Source: Mucilaginibacter paludis DSM 18603 (GTDB lineage: Bacteria; Bacteroidota; Bacteroidia; Sphingobacteriales; Sphingobacteriaceae). Taken from it: a stretch of DNA of 64,000 bases. Where the stretch lies: NCBI RefSeq assembly GCF_000166195.2, contig NZ_CM001403.1, positions 3,986,432-4,050,431 on the forward strand. The letters run 5' to 3'. Every line of letters begins with the position of its first letter. The stretch's first letter is position 1. This document shows positions 8,359 through 17,998 of this stretch, piece by piece. The notes below the pieces were generated by a model that saw only the letters and a program-made list of their open reading frames with translations, was not told the DNA's origin and ran no database searches. Position numbers and translations under genes: made by a program.

Positions 8359-8367
8359 CAGCGTTTT
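8319..8367 (-). terminator. intrinsic terminator overlapping the end of the sensor-regulator gene
   Basis: Arms 8319-8335 and 8350-8367 (AAAACGCTGTA-CATTGC / GCAATG-T-TACAGCGTTTT) form a 17-bp stem with one bulged base. On the minus strand the stem is followed by T-rich sequence. The stop codon at 8356-8358 lies within the stem. Confidence 0.7.
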
Positions 8368-11259
8368 ACTTGTAGCCTGTACCAGGTGATCAAATAAGTT
8401 TACATTCTGCGGTAGGTTAAGTTTTTTTCTCAGCCGGTAACGGCTTACCTCTACTGCGCCAATAGTTACACTCATTAGCTGGGCAATTTCTTTTGATGTG
8501 AGGTTCATTTTTAAATATGCGCATATTTTAAGGTCGGTAGCGCTCAGGTTCGGAAACTTGGTTTTCAGGTTTGACAGAAAGTTGGAGTGTACCTGGTCGA
8601 AATGTATGGCGAAATGATCCCAGTCAGAGTCGTTTTTTTCAGCCTCGTTTATCAACTTCAAAACCTTGGTGAGCTCTTTGTTTTTGTTGGCATCAGCGGC
8701 TTCTTGTATCTCTATCAAGCCCTCTTTTATTTTCGACATCAATTTGCCCCGCTGTACAAGGTGCATGGTGGTAGTAGCCAATTCTTTGTTTTTAAACATT
8801 ACTTCGTTCTCCAGCTTCTCGTTCTTTAACGATACGATCTCTTTTTCGTTATGATCCAACTCCAGTTGGTGCATATACCTGAGGTGCTGCTCGGCCTTTT
8901 TATGTTTTTTTTGCTGAATAATTACAATACAGTAAATAAACCCAGCCAGCAACAGTACATATAGTGCATGGCTCCATCCGGTTTCGTACCAAGCAGGTTC
9001 AATAATGAACGTATAACTTACCGGCTCCGATTCGTTGCCCAAATTGTTGCGGGCCTTAACTTTAAATGTGTATGTGCCATATCCTAAATTAGTATACTCC
9101 TTCTCGCTTTTAGCCGCCCATGCCGAACAGCGCGTATCATAACCGGTTAACTGGTAACTAAACTCGATATTGCTGTGTTGCTCATACAGTGTTGACGAAA
9201 ATTCGAAATGAAAGGAGTTGAAATTATGCGGCATTTTTAAAACCCTGCCTTTATCCTGCGAAAGCCCGGTATGATTACCATTTTTAAAGTACCCGTCAAA
9301 TATAATGCTATCCTTTTCGCCAATTATTTTTACCTGGTCCAGTAAAATATTTAACTTTTGAGCGTTAGCCAGATACTTTTTATAATTGATATGAAAAAAG
9401 CCCCTGCTTGAGCCTATAAAAATATTTTGACTGTTATAGGCGTAAATATTTTCAAAACCCGGTAATATCTTGCCGTTTAATTCGGGAAAATAAACGGTGT
9501 GGAATGGTTTATCTTTTGTGGCGTTGGAGAAATCTATCACCCCTACTTTTTTATTCCCTATAAACCAGATATTGCCATCCGGGTCTTCATTAAGGTATTG
9601 TATTTCGGCATGGCCAAATAGAGGTAAAAAGTAAGTCGATTGGTGGAACTTGTCTTCCCGTTCGTTATATTCATATATTCCATTTTCGGTAGCTACAACA
9701 TTTCGTCCCTTAATTTTAAATACATAATTGTGCAGCGATGATGGCAAGCCGCTACTTTTATGATAAACCACCCAACCATTGATCCTTTGATGATCAGCCG
9801 ACAGGCTTATTTTATAGACCCCGCGATAGGGGTGTGACGACCATACCACGTTGCGCCCATAGTCAACAGTCATAAACCGTAGCGATTCATCAAGCCCTTT
9901 TAATGCTCCCTGGTCTTTAAAGCTATTGTTTTCATATTTTAACAGATGCAGGCCATTATACGTGCCAGATATAATATCGCCTGAAATATTTCCCGGCGAT
10001 AAGGGTTTAAACAACCACGTACCCGGAAAGGAATAGATCAGCCTGGTTGTATTGTGATCAATAGTATAAGCCCCGTCTTCATTACCGAGTAACAGGTGCC
10101 CGTTTACTTCATTCAGGTTCCATACCTGGCCTTTAGTGCCGGGTACTTCGGTAAACGTACCGGGGCTGTAGCTCATGTCTTTTATCGAATCGTTTATGGG
10201 TAGGTTAAACACGGCATCAGACGTGCCTACATATAGCGTATTATTGAACAACTTTACTGCATAAGTTGATGACTGTTTATTGGCGTCGGGATATATTTGT
10301 TTAATAGGGCTATTGTAAGCAATAAAACTAATGCCATCATCAAGGCCCAGCCAGATGTTTTTGTTTCGATCGGAGTATAAGCTACGTACATAGTTTTTTT
10401 GCAGCGTTTGCGAATTTGATATGTTTTGAACGAGCCTGCCCCGATGGTCAATAATATAACAGCCGCCAAAAGCCGAGCCAATGGCAATCCTGTCGGCACT
10501 TAGCGATAGAGCGGTATTGATACGTACGGCAGAAAACTGCTTATCCATTGATGTGTTTAGCTTTTGTAATTGATTGCCGCTTAATAAAAACAAGCCATCC
10601 TTTAGCGTGGCAATAAGCAAAGTGTTTTTATCGAAGTTTAAGATTGCTGTAATTAGTGCTCTGCCAGGTAATGGGCAAACTGGCTTCCATTGGCCATTAT
10701 AGTACTCCATTAACTGGTTGGTTCTTTGCTGTGCGAAAAGCCTGTTATTGCATTCGCCCAAAAACAGCCAGCCGGGATATGAATTATAGGTTTTTACCGA
10801 GCCATCGTTAAGCTCGAATATCTTTTCGTTGGTTCTGAAAAAAGTTTTCCCTTCAAATGGAACTATATTCCATACATCTGTAAATGAGCTTTCTTTTTTG
10901 GGGATAAGATGTTTTAATGAAGTGTATTTTAAAATCCCGGCTCCATCCGGAAAAAAATAGCCTATATCATCTTGCGCACCAATGTAAATCTTTCCGCTGC
11001 CATCGATATGGATTGAACGGACTACCGTTTTGCTTGGTATACTGTAAATTTTCCAACTCTGCCCGTTATAGGTTAGCAAGCCCTCGTTATTTGCGAAATA
11101 CATGATCCCCTGTTGGTCTTGCTGGATATCCCAGTTTTGGTTCCCGCCCTTGTAATCAGCATTGGTGAAATTTACAATTTGTTGCAGTCCTACCGGGTTT
11201 TGCGCACGGGCGCAAAATATATATGCAAACACCAATAAAAAAAAGTAAAAGTATTTCAT
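8356..11259 (-). CDS. PUL sensor-regulator: beta-propeller + Y_Y_Y + TM + coiled coil + LuxR-type HTH
   Basis: A 967-residue protein from the ATG at 11259. Signal peptide (MKYFYFFLLVFAYIFCARAQ), then a periplasmic two-bladed-repeat sensor region of Reg_prop type to about residue 690, a Y_Y_Y domain (FEFSSTLYEQHSNIEFSYQL... GTYTFKVKARNNLGNES), one TM segment (HALYVLLLAGFIYCIVII), a Glu/Lys-rich coiled coil, and a C-terminal HTH (LSATDLKICAYLKMNLTSKEIAQL). Unlike hybrid two-component regulators it lacks kinase and receiver modules: the DNA-binding domain sits directly behind the membrane. It diverges from the SusC gene of the glucan locus, so it most likely senses glucan oligosaccharides and activates that operon. 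An upstream in-frame start at 11304 would spoil the signal peptide. Confidence 0.88.
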   Translation of the reverse strand: MKYFYFFLLVFAYIFCARAQNPVGLQQIVNFTNADYKGGNQNWDIQQDQQGIMYFANNEGLLTYNGQSWKIYSIPSKTVVRSIHIDGSGKIYIGAQDDIGYFFPDGAGILKYTSLKHLIPKKESSFTDVWNIVPFEGKTFFRTNEKIFELNDGSVKTYNSYPGWLFLGECNNRLFAQQRTNQLMEYYNGQWKPVCPLPGRALITAILNFDKNTLLIATLKDGLFLLSGNQLQKLNTSMDKQFSAVRINTALSLSADRIAIGSAFGGCYIIDHRGRLVQNISNSQTLQKNYVRSLYSDRNKNIWLGLDDGISFIAYNSPIKQIYPDANKQSSTYAVKLFNNTLYVGTSDAVFNLPINDSIKDMSYSPGTFTEVPGTKGQVWNLNEVNGHLLLGNEDGAYTIDHNTTRLIYSFPGTWLFKPLSPGNISGDIISGTYNGLHLLKYENNSFKDQGALKGLDESLRFMTVDYGRNVVWSSHPYRGVYKISLSADHQRINGWVVYHKSSGLPSSLHNYVFKIKGRNVVATENGIYEYNEREDKFHQSTYFLPLFGHAEIQYLNEDPDGNIWFIGNKKVGVIDFSNATKDKPFHTVYFPELNGKILPGFENIYAYNSQNIFIGSSRGFFHINYKKYLANAQKLNILLDQVKIIGEKDSIIFDGYFKNGNHTGLSQDKGRVLKMPHNFNSFHFEFSSTLYEQHSNIEFSYQLTGYDTRCSAWAAKSEKEYTNLGYGTYTFKVKARNNLGNESEPVSYTFIIEPAWYETGWSHALYVLLLAGFIYCIVIIQQKKHKKAEQHLRYMHQLELDHNEKEIVSLKNEKLENEVMFKNKELATTTMHLVQRGKLMSKIKEGLIEIQEAADANKNKELTKVLKLINEAEKNDSDWDHFAIHFDQVHSNFLSNLKTKFPNLSATDLKICAYLKMNLTSKEIAQLMSVTIGAVEVSRYRLRKKLNLPQNVNLFDHLVQATSKTL

Positions 11260-11696
11260 AGCAAAATTGCGTGAGATGTTAATTCGGTGGTCTGTAAAAT
11301 TCAATAGTAAATTAAGCTGTACTATTATAATTGGTTTAAAAAGGGATGCTCACTAATGCAAGTATCCATGAGCTAATTTATCTAAAAAAAACGACGCTTT
11401 AAAACTTTGTATGGGTGTTATAAAGCATAAAAGGCTTAAAAAGAGTAGGTATTTAAGTTTTTGTATGGTTTATGTAGGGGTTAATAATAGTTGGCTTTTA
11501 TAATTTAATACCCATGTTTGTATTGTTCAACACGGCTGTTCTGGGCGTCTGAGCATATAACCAATTATAAATACACAGTATGAAATATTTTTTGAAGGCC
11601 TATGGTTAGGCTCCATGGTGTTTTTTGTTTAGACATGCTATTTGGCAACGCTTGCTGCCATAATCAATTATTAAAACCTATTTAAATCAAGTATCA
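11260..11696. other. divergent regulatory region between sensor-regulator and SusC gene
   Basis: A 437-bp A+T-rich region that must hold both promoters. A near-consensus -7 box (CATGTTTG, one mismatch to TAnnTTTG) occurs about 180 bp before the SusC start. A long leader before susC genes is usual in Bacteroidota. No operator dyad was identified. Confidence 0.4.
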
Positions 11697-14600
11697 ATGA
11701 GAAGAAAATTTACTTTATTAATTCTGCTTTTGCTTTTTGAAAGTTCGTTAATTTTTGCACAGGGTGTAAAAATAACAGGCAGAGTTACCGATAAAAGCGG
11801 GCAATCGCTTCCCGGTGTTACCGTCAAGGTTAAAGGTGCTGCATTAGCCGCATCAACAGACGCAAACGGAAAATATACAATCAGGGCCTCTGCAGATGCA
11901 ACATTAATATTTTCATTTATTGGGTACACCACACAGAGTATACCCGTTAACAGCCGTACTGATATTGACGTGGTAATGCAGGACGACATTAAAACCCTGA
12001 ACGATGTGGTGGTTGTAGGCTATGGTACGCAAAAAGCTTCAAAGGTATCGGGCGCGGTTGATGTGATCAAAAGCGCCGACATTGAAAAGGTAAATGCTGT
12101 ACGCGTTGAAGATGCCATACAAGGCCGTGCCTCGGGGGTGAACATCATCCAGAGCGGATCGCCGGGTACTACACCAACTGTATTAATAAGGGGTATCCCT
12201 TCTTACGCCGGGTCAGACCCATTGGTGGTTATTGATGGTGTTCAGCAAGCATTGGTTGACTTTAACTCCTTAAGCCCATCAGATGTAGAATCTATCACCG
12301 TACTAAAAGATGCCGCTACCACTGCAATTTATGGTGTTAAAGGCGGCAATGGTGTAATTGTAATTACCACCAAAACTGGTAAAAATAACTCAAAAACTCA
12401 GTTTAGTTTGAGCGGCAATTATGGCATACAGGAAGTAGCCAAAACAATTGACGTATTGAACGCGTCTGAATATGCTGCAATAAAAAACGAAGGTAGTACC
12501 ACATCTGGCGGGCCTATTCTTTTTCCAAATTTATCATCGTTGGGCGTAGGTACCAACTGGCAGGACCAGATATTTAAAAAAGCGCCTTTGCAATCTCATT
12601 CATTGTCGGCAAGCGGAGGTTCTGATAAGTTGTCTTATTTCCTGTCAGCGAGCTATACCGATCAGGCAGGTATTGTGGGTGGTATTGATAAATCCAATTA
12701 TCAGCGGGGTAATTTTACAGCCAACCTCAACTTTCAGCTAACACCTAAATTAAAATTTGTGCTCAACACAACGGGAGTTATCCTAAACACAAAAGGTGTT
12801 GCAGAAAATTCATTCAACAGTATTATAGGCAGCGCGCTGAACTTTGATCCCACAGTTCCGGTGTTCAATAATGTGCCTAATACGGTGGGCGATTTTGGTT
12901 TCAGTAACCACATCCTGCAAGAGGTTCATAACCCTTTAACGGCACTGGCCAACACGTATAATAAAAACCTGGGCAATAAAATTTATGGCAAATTTGAATT
13001 CCAGTATGATGTGCTGAAGAACCTGAAGGTAACTACCCGTTTCGGTTATACCGATTATAATTCAAACGCAAAATCATTCAACCCGCTCGTTTTTTATGGT
13101 CCGTTAAACGTGGATAATACAATGAACGCCGATGGCACCACCGTTACCGGCGACCATAACTCTGTTTCGTCTACCAAGAGTAGTAACTTTAACTGGAGAT
13201 GGGAGTCATTTGCTAATTACAACTTCAACTACAAGGTTGACCACCATTTTGAAACTGTTTTAGGTATTACCTTTTTAGAGAACACCGGTAACCAAACCAG
13301 CGTAAGCCGGCAGGATGTACCCTTTAACTCGTGGACCTTTGCCGATTATACCGCCGCAACAGGCGTAAATACAGCCACCAATACCAATGCGCAAACCGGG
13401 AGTTATTATGAGTATCAGGCAAAAAATATCTCCTACTTTAGCCGCATCAATTATGACTATAAAGAGAAATACCTGTTATCGTTTAGTGCACGGAGGGATG
13501 GCTCTTACGCTTTCGGTGCCGATAATAAGTTCGGTAACTTTTTTGCAGGCTCATTGGGATGGGTGGTATCGCAGGAAAACTTCTTCCACTCCAACTTTGT
13601 CAATTTCTTAAAGTTAAGGGCCAGCTACGGTACAACGGGTAACGATGGTAACACCAGCCCGCAAACATCAAGTATTATAACAGGCGGCCCATACAACAAC
13701 ATTGGGAATAGCAACGGATACAATTTTGGTAACGTGTTTACACCGGGTTCAACCATTGGCTCGCAGGCCAATCCCAATCTGGCCTGGGAAGTACAAAAAC
13801 AATTTGATGCCGGTTTTGATATCAATGTTTATAAAAACAAGTTCTCGTTAACGGCAGATTACTTCCGGAAAAACGTAAACGGCTTATTGTTCACACCATC
13901 GCAATCCTTATACCTGGGTACGGTACCTGCGCCATTGGCCAATATAGGTACAACAACCAGCAAGGGCTTTGATGCTACCCTGGGATATAATGATAAGTAC
14001 GGGAAAGATTTCAGGATCAATACTTCTTTAACCTTTACCACATCAAAAAACTTAGTAACAGCAACTAACTCCGATAATACAGCTAAATATATTGGCGGGT
14101 ATTATTTTAATGGTCAATCGCAGTCGGTAACCGTGTTTGAATATAATCAAACTCCCGGATATTTTTATGGCTACAAAACCGATGGCCTGTTCCAAACCGC
14201 AGCACAAATAGCAAGCTCACCATCGCAGCCCGGTGCTCAGCCCGGCGATATCAAGTTTAAAGACATCAATGGCGATGGGGTGATTGACAGTAAAGACCAA
14301 ACTAAAATAGGCGACCCTTTCCCTAAATTCACCATGGGTTGGAACCTTAACCTGGCTTACAAAAATTTCGATTTTACCTCGTTTGTTTATGCCTCTGTTG
14401 GTAACGATATATACATCGCCTACCTGCGTAATGCCAATTTTACCAACAATGTAAGGAATGTTTTGGGCCGCTGGACCGGGCCCGGATCTACCAATGATGC
14501 CAAAACGCCGCGTTATACTTTTACCGACGTAAATAACAACGCCCGCGTATCCGACAGGTTTGTTGAGGATGGTTCGTTTGTGAAGATCAAGAACCTGCAG

Positions 14601-14804
14601 TTGGGCTATACTTTTCCTAAATCGTTTGCCCGGAATGTGTTTAACAGCATCCGCGTTTATGCACAGGTAAAAAATGCTTACACCTTTACCAAGTATACCG
14701 GTTACGATCCCGAGATATCGGGTGGTATCCTTAACTCGGGTGTAGATTATGGTGCCTATCCGCAAGCCAGAACTTATTCATTCGGCCTCGACTTAAAATT
14801 TTAA
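11697..14804 (+). CDS. SusC/RagA-family TonB-dependent transporter
   Basis: A 1035-residue outer-membrane transporter. After the signal peptide (ending LIFAQG) comes a carboxypeptidase-regulatory-like domain (ITGRVTDKSGQSLPGVTVKVKG, about residues 25-100), then the TonB plug (LNDVVVVGYGTQ, ASGVNIIQSGSPG, VLIRGIP, PLVVIDGV) and the 22-strand barrel, ending in an aromatic-terminated strand (SFGLDLKF). It lacks the extra STN domain used in anti-sigma signalling, which fits control by the divergent sensor-regulator rather than by an ECF sigma pair. It heads an operon with SusD, two surface lipoproteins and GH16. With SusD it should import oligosaccharides made from a beta-glucan. Confidence 0.95.
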   Translation: MRRKFTLLILLLLFESSLIFAQGVKITGRVTDKSGQSLPGVTVKVKGAALAASTDANGKYTIRASADATLIFSFIGYTTQSIPVNSRTDIDVVMQDDIKTLNDVVVVGYGTQKASKVSGAVDVIKSADIEKVNAVRVEDAIQGRASGVNIIQSGSPGTTPTVLIRGIPSYAGSDPLVVIDGVQQALVDFNSLSPSDVESITVLKDAATTAIYGVKGGNGVIVITTKTGKNNSKTQFSLSGNYGIQEVAKTIDVLNASEYAAIKNEGSTTSGGPILFPNLSSLGVGTNWQDQIFKKAPLQSHSLSASGGSDKLSYFLSASYTDQAGIVGGIDKSNYQRGNFTANLNFQLTPKLKFVLNTTGVILNTKGVAENSFNSIIGSALNFDPTVPVFNNVPNTVGDFGFSNHILQEVHNPLTALANTYNKNLGNKIYGKFEFQYDVLKNLKVTTRFGYTDYNSNAKSFNPLVFYGPLNVDNTMNADGTTVTGDHNSVSSTKSSNFNWRWESFANYNFNYKVDHHFETVLGITFLENTGNQTSVSRQDVPFNSWTFADYTAATGVNTATNTNAQTGSYYEYQAKNISYFSRINYDYKEKYLLSFSARRDGSYAFGADNKFGNFFAGSLGWVVSQENFFHSNFVNFLKLRASYGTTGNDGNTSPQTSSIITGGPYNNIGNSNGYNFGNVFTPGSTIGSQANPNLAWEVQKQFDAGFDINVYKNKFSLTADYFRKNVNGLLFTPSQSLYLGTVPAPLANIGTTTSKGFDATLGYNDKYGKDFRINTSLTFTTSKNLVTATNSDNTAKYIGGYYFNGQSQSVTVFEYNQTPGYFYGYKTDGLFQTAAQIASSPSQPGAQPGDIKFKDINGDGVIDSKDQTKIGDPFPKFTMGWNLNLAYKNFDFTSFVYASVGNDIYIAYLRNANFTNNVRNVLGRWTGPGSTNDAKTPRYTFTDVNNNARVSDRFVEDGSFVKIKNLQLGYTFPKSFARNVFNSIRVYAQVKNAYTFTKYTGYDPEISGGILNSGVDYGAYPQARTYSFGLDLKF

Positions 14805-14827
14805 TCATCCTTAAATCAGCAATTAAA

Positions 14828-16342
14828 ATGAAAAGATATTTAAAAATGGTTAGTGTTTTTAGTTTGATAGCTATTACAACATCATGCCAAAAGTTTGTTG
14901 ACTATAACCCGCACGATTCGTACCAGGTAACCGCACTGGATTACCTGCAAACCGAGGCGGACTATCGTACCATGGAAGTGAGTGTGTATACGCCTTTGCA
15001 ATGGCTAAATCAGGTTGTGCCTATTGGAGAAATCGCCTCGGATAATGCGGTGGCTGGTGGCGAAAGTGCCTCGGATGTGCTTGATTTTCAGCAGATAGAT
15101 GATTTTACCGTAAATCCTGTAAACGGAACCCTTGCCAATATATTTCAATATGCTTACGAGGGTATTAACAGAGCTAATTATTTAACCCAGTACAAGGCGG
15201 CTAACCCATCGGGCACGGCGGTGAATTTTCCAGGTAAAGATGCCCTGTATGGCGAGGTATACTTTTTAAGGGCCTATTATTATTTTACCCTGGTTAAAAT
15301 GTTTGGCGATGTGCCCTTGTTTACCGATAAGCGCCTGGATATTTCAAGCTCGGGCAAATTGTCGCGAGCGGCAAAATCATTGGTTTACCAGCAAATAGAG
15401 GCCGACCTGAATAATGCCATATCCGTATTGCCTACGGTGCAGGTACAAGCCGGCCGTATTACCAAATATGCTGCCCAGGCCCTGTTAGGCAAAGTTTATT
15501 TGTACGAAAAGAAGTTTGACCAGGCTGCTACCGTATTACAAAATGTAATCAACTCAAACTCCTTTGTTTTGGTGAATAATTTTGCTTCGATATTTTTGGC
15601 ATCGGGAGAGAATGGCTCCGAATCGGTTTTCGAAATTCAATACACCAATGCTTCGCCATATTACCAGTGGTCAAACGTGTTACAGGGCCAGGGCAACTAT
15701 GCTGTACAGCAATGCGGTGTTCGCAACCTGAACGGATCATCGGCAATGCCTTATGCCGCCGGATGGAGCACTAACCTGCCTACACAAAACCTGGCCGCCG
15801 CTTATTCGGCTGGTGATCAGCGCAAAGCCGTTACTGTACTTGATATTGAGGCTTATAAAGCGGCTAACCCCTCGTTCAATATTACGTACCAGGTTGCGCC
15901 ATACAAAAACACTGGCTTGTACAACCAAAAGTATCTGCCACGCAAAGGCGAAACCAGCGGCCAGCAAGAGTTAAACTACCTCAATAATTACAGAATTATC
16001 CGTTATGCCGATGTTTTACTGATGGCAGCGGAAGCTTACAACAAAAGTGCAAGTTCAAACGATTCAAAAGCACAGCTTTATTTAAACATGGTACGTCGCC
16101 GGGCATTCCAGGTAAGCGATGCCAGCCATGATGTTACCGCTACAGGTTCGGCCTTGTACACCGCCATTTTAAACGAACGCAGATTAGAATTGGCTATGGA
16201 AGGCGATCGCTTTTTCGACCTGGTGCGCACAGGGCAGGCGGCAACAGTATTGCCGGCTTTTAAGGCAGGTAAGAACGAGCTGTTCCCTATACCGCAACAG
16301 GAGGTTAATGTTTCGGGTTTAACCCAAAATCCTAATTATTAG
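14828..16342 (+). CDS. SusD/RagB-family nutrient-binding lipoprotein
   Basis: A 504-residue outer-membrane lipoprotein, lipobox ITTSC with Cys20. Family landmarks include EVYFLRAYYYFTLVKMFGDVPL (TPR-like helix pair), ITKYAAQALLGKVYLYEKKF, YRIIRYADVLLMAAEAYN, LNERRLELAMEGDRFFDLVRTG and the C-terminal LFPIPQQEV...LTQNPNY. It lies 23 bp after the SusC gene and forms the lid of that transporter, binding oligosaccharides outside the cell. Length is normal for the family. Confidence 0.95.
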   Translation: MKRYLKMVSVFSLIAITTSCQKFVDYNPHDSYQVTALDYLQTEADYRTMEVSVYTPLQWLNQVVPIGEIASDNAVAGGESASDVLDFQQIDDFTVNPVNGTLANIFQYAYEGINRANYLTQYKAANPSGTAVNFPGKDALYGEVYFLRAYYYFTLVKMFGDVPLFTDKRLDISSSGKLSRAAKSLVYQQIEADLNNAISVLPTVQVQAGRITKYAAQALLGKVYLYEKKFDQAATVLQNVINSNSFVLVNNFASIFLASGENGSESVFEIQYTNASPYYQWSNVLQGQGNYAVQQCGVRNLNGSSAMPYAAGWSTNLPTQNLAAAYSAGDQRKAVTVLDIEAYKAANPSFNITYQVAPYKNTGLYNQKYLPRKGETSGQQELNYLNNYRIIRYADVLLMAAEAYNKSASSNDSKAQLYLNMVRRRAFQVSDASHDVTATGSALYTAILNERRLELAMEGDRFFDLVRTGQAATVLPAFKAGKNELFPIPQQEVNVSGLTQNPNY

Positions 16343-16363
16343 TATTTATCCTTAAACTCAATC

Positions 16364-17980
16364 ATGATGAAAATATTAAAATATCTTTCGCTGCTCTTAC
16401 TTCCTTTAGTTATCATAGCGGGCTGTAAAAGGGAGCAGTTTACCGATACGTCGTTTGTAACATCGGCAACGCCGATAAGTAATGTTTCGGTGATGTTTAA
16501 CATTACGCACGACAATACAGGCTTAGTAACCATTACCCCTAATGGTACAGGCGCGGTAACTTATGATGTTTACTATGGCGATGCTACGGTGTCGCCGGCT
16601 TCTGTCCCTTCGGGGCAAAGTATTACCCATACCTATGCCGAAGGCAATTACCAGGTAAAAATAGTAGGGCACGATATGAAGGGCGGTACATTAACTATTA
16701 CCCAGCCTTTAGTGGTATCGTTTTTAGCACCGCAAAACCTGGCAACCAAAGTGAGCACCAGTAATTTAACTGTTAACGTTTCGGCAACAGCTAAATATGC
16801 TACGCTCTTCAAAGTATACTTTGGCGATTCAACCAACATCACACCCATACCATCAACCAATATGCTGCCAGGTGTAACCATAACCCATAATTATGTTAGC
16901 GCCGGTACGTATATTGTTAAAGTGATTGCTTTAAGTGGAGGCGCGGCTACTACACAGCATCTGGACACCATTAAGGTATCTAAACAAATAAACCTGCCGG
17001 TTACTTTTGAAGATGCCAATGCCAATTATACCATGTCTGATTTTGGAGGCAATGCATCGTCGTTAGCTATTGATCCCCAAAATGCCGCTAACCATGTCAT
17101 GAAATCGATAAAAACAGCGGGTGCACAAACATGGGCTGGCACTACAATAGGCACGGCGGCAGGTTTTGCTTCGGTAATACCTTTAAATGCGGCTAATCTA
17201 AAAATGACTGTTATGGTATACTCGCCAGCTGCGGGCCTGGATATTAAGCTGAAACTGGATAATCACGCCAATGCAAATAACGGCCTTTCGGTAGAAACGG
17301 ACGTAAAAAGCACTGTAGCCAACCAATGGGAAACCCTTACTTTCGATTTTAGTAAACCCGCCTCGGGTACAGCTGCCTGGTCGGCCTCCAATACTTACGA
17401 TCTGGCTTCTATCTTCTTTGATTTTGGCAATAACGGAACAGGCTCAACCTTCTATTTTGATAACCTGATGATGGCGCCGCCATCTTTATCCCAAATTAGT
17501 TTGCCAACTACTTTTGATGACGCTACTGTTGACTATACCGTTACTGATTTTGGTGGCAACACTTCAGCCTTAGTTACCGATCCGGTAAACAGCAGTAACC
17601 ATGTTATCAAATCGATTAAAACATCAGGGGCGCAGGTATGGGCCGGTACCACTATTGGTACAGCACTTGGCTTCTCGTCAATGATACCTGTATCGGCTTC
17701 ACATACCAAAATGAGTGTTAAAGTATATTCGCCTGCTGCGGGCCTGCACATCAGATTAAAGATAGAAGACCATACCGACGGCAGTAAATCGGTAGAAACG
17801 GAAGCGTTGACTACTGTAGCCAACCAGTGGGAAACCTTAACATTCGATTTTAGTAACCAGGCATCAGGAACAACGGCAGTAAACTATTCGTATCACTATG
17901 ATAAGGCTTCCATATTCTTTGATTTTGGGAATGCCGGTAGCGGTTCTGTATTCTATTGGGATAGCGTGACATTTTTATAA
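16364..17980 (+). CDS. surface glycan-binding lipoprotein with two tandem CBM-like repeats
   Basis: A 538-residue lipoprotein (lipobox VIIAGC, Cys21). Residues about 40-205 make two PKD-like beta-sandwich domains (VTYDVYYGD...ITHTYAEGNYQVKI and a second similar unit). The rest is an internal duplication: residues 211-370 and 380-538 share LPxTFxDA, DFGGNxSxL, HVxKSIKT-GAQ-WAGTTIGTA-GF, YSPAAGL-I-LK and VANQWETLTFDFS. Each repeat looks like a jelly-roll carbohydrate-binding module. By position after SusD it is the SusE-like surface glycan-binding protein of the locus. The doubled module probably raises avidity for the polymer. Confidence 0.8.
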   Translation: MMKILKYLSLLLLPLVIIAGCKREQFTDTSFVTSATPISNVSVMFNITHDNTGLVTITPNGTGAVTYDVYYGDATVSPASVPSGQSITHTYAEGNYQVKIVGHDMKGGTLTITQPLVVSFLAPQNLATKVSTSNLTVNVSATAKYATLFKVYFGDSTNITPIPSTNMLPGVTITHNYVSAGTYIVKVIALSGGAATTQHLDTIKVSKQINLPVTFEDANANYTMSDFGGNASSLAIDPQNAANHVMKSIKTAGAQTWAGTTIGTAAGFASVIPLNAANLKMTVMVYSPAAGLDIKLKLDNHANANNGLSVETDVKSTVANQWETLTFDFSKPASGTAAWSASNTYDLASIFFDFGNNGTGSTFYFDNLMMAPPSLSQISLPTTFDDATVDYTVTDFGGNTSALVTDPVNSSNHVIKSIKTSGAQVWAGTTIGTALGFSSMIPVSASHTKMSVKVYSPAAGLHIRLKIEDHTDGSKSVETEALTTVANQWETLTFDFSNQASGTTAVNYSYHYDKASIFFDFGNAGSGSVFYWDSVTFL

Positions 17981-17998
17981 ATCATTTAAAATTAAATC

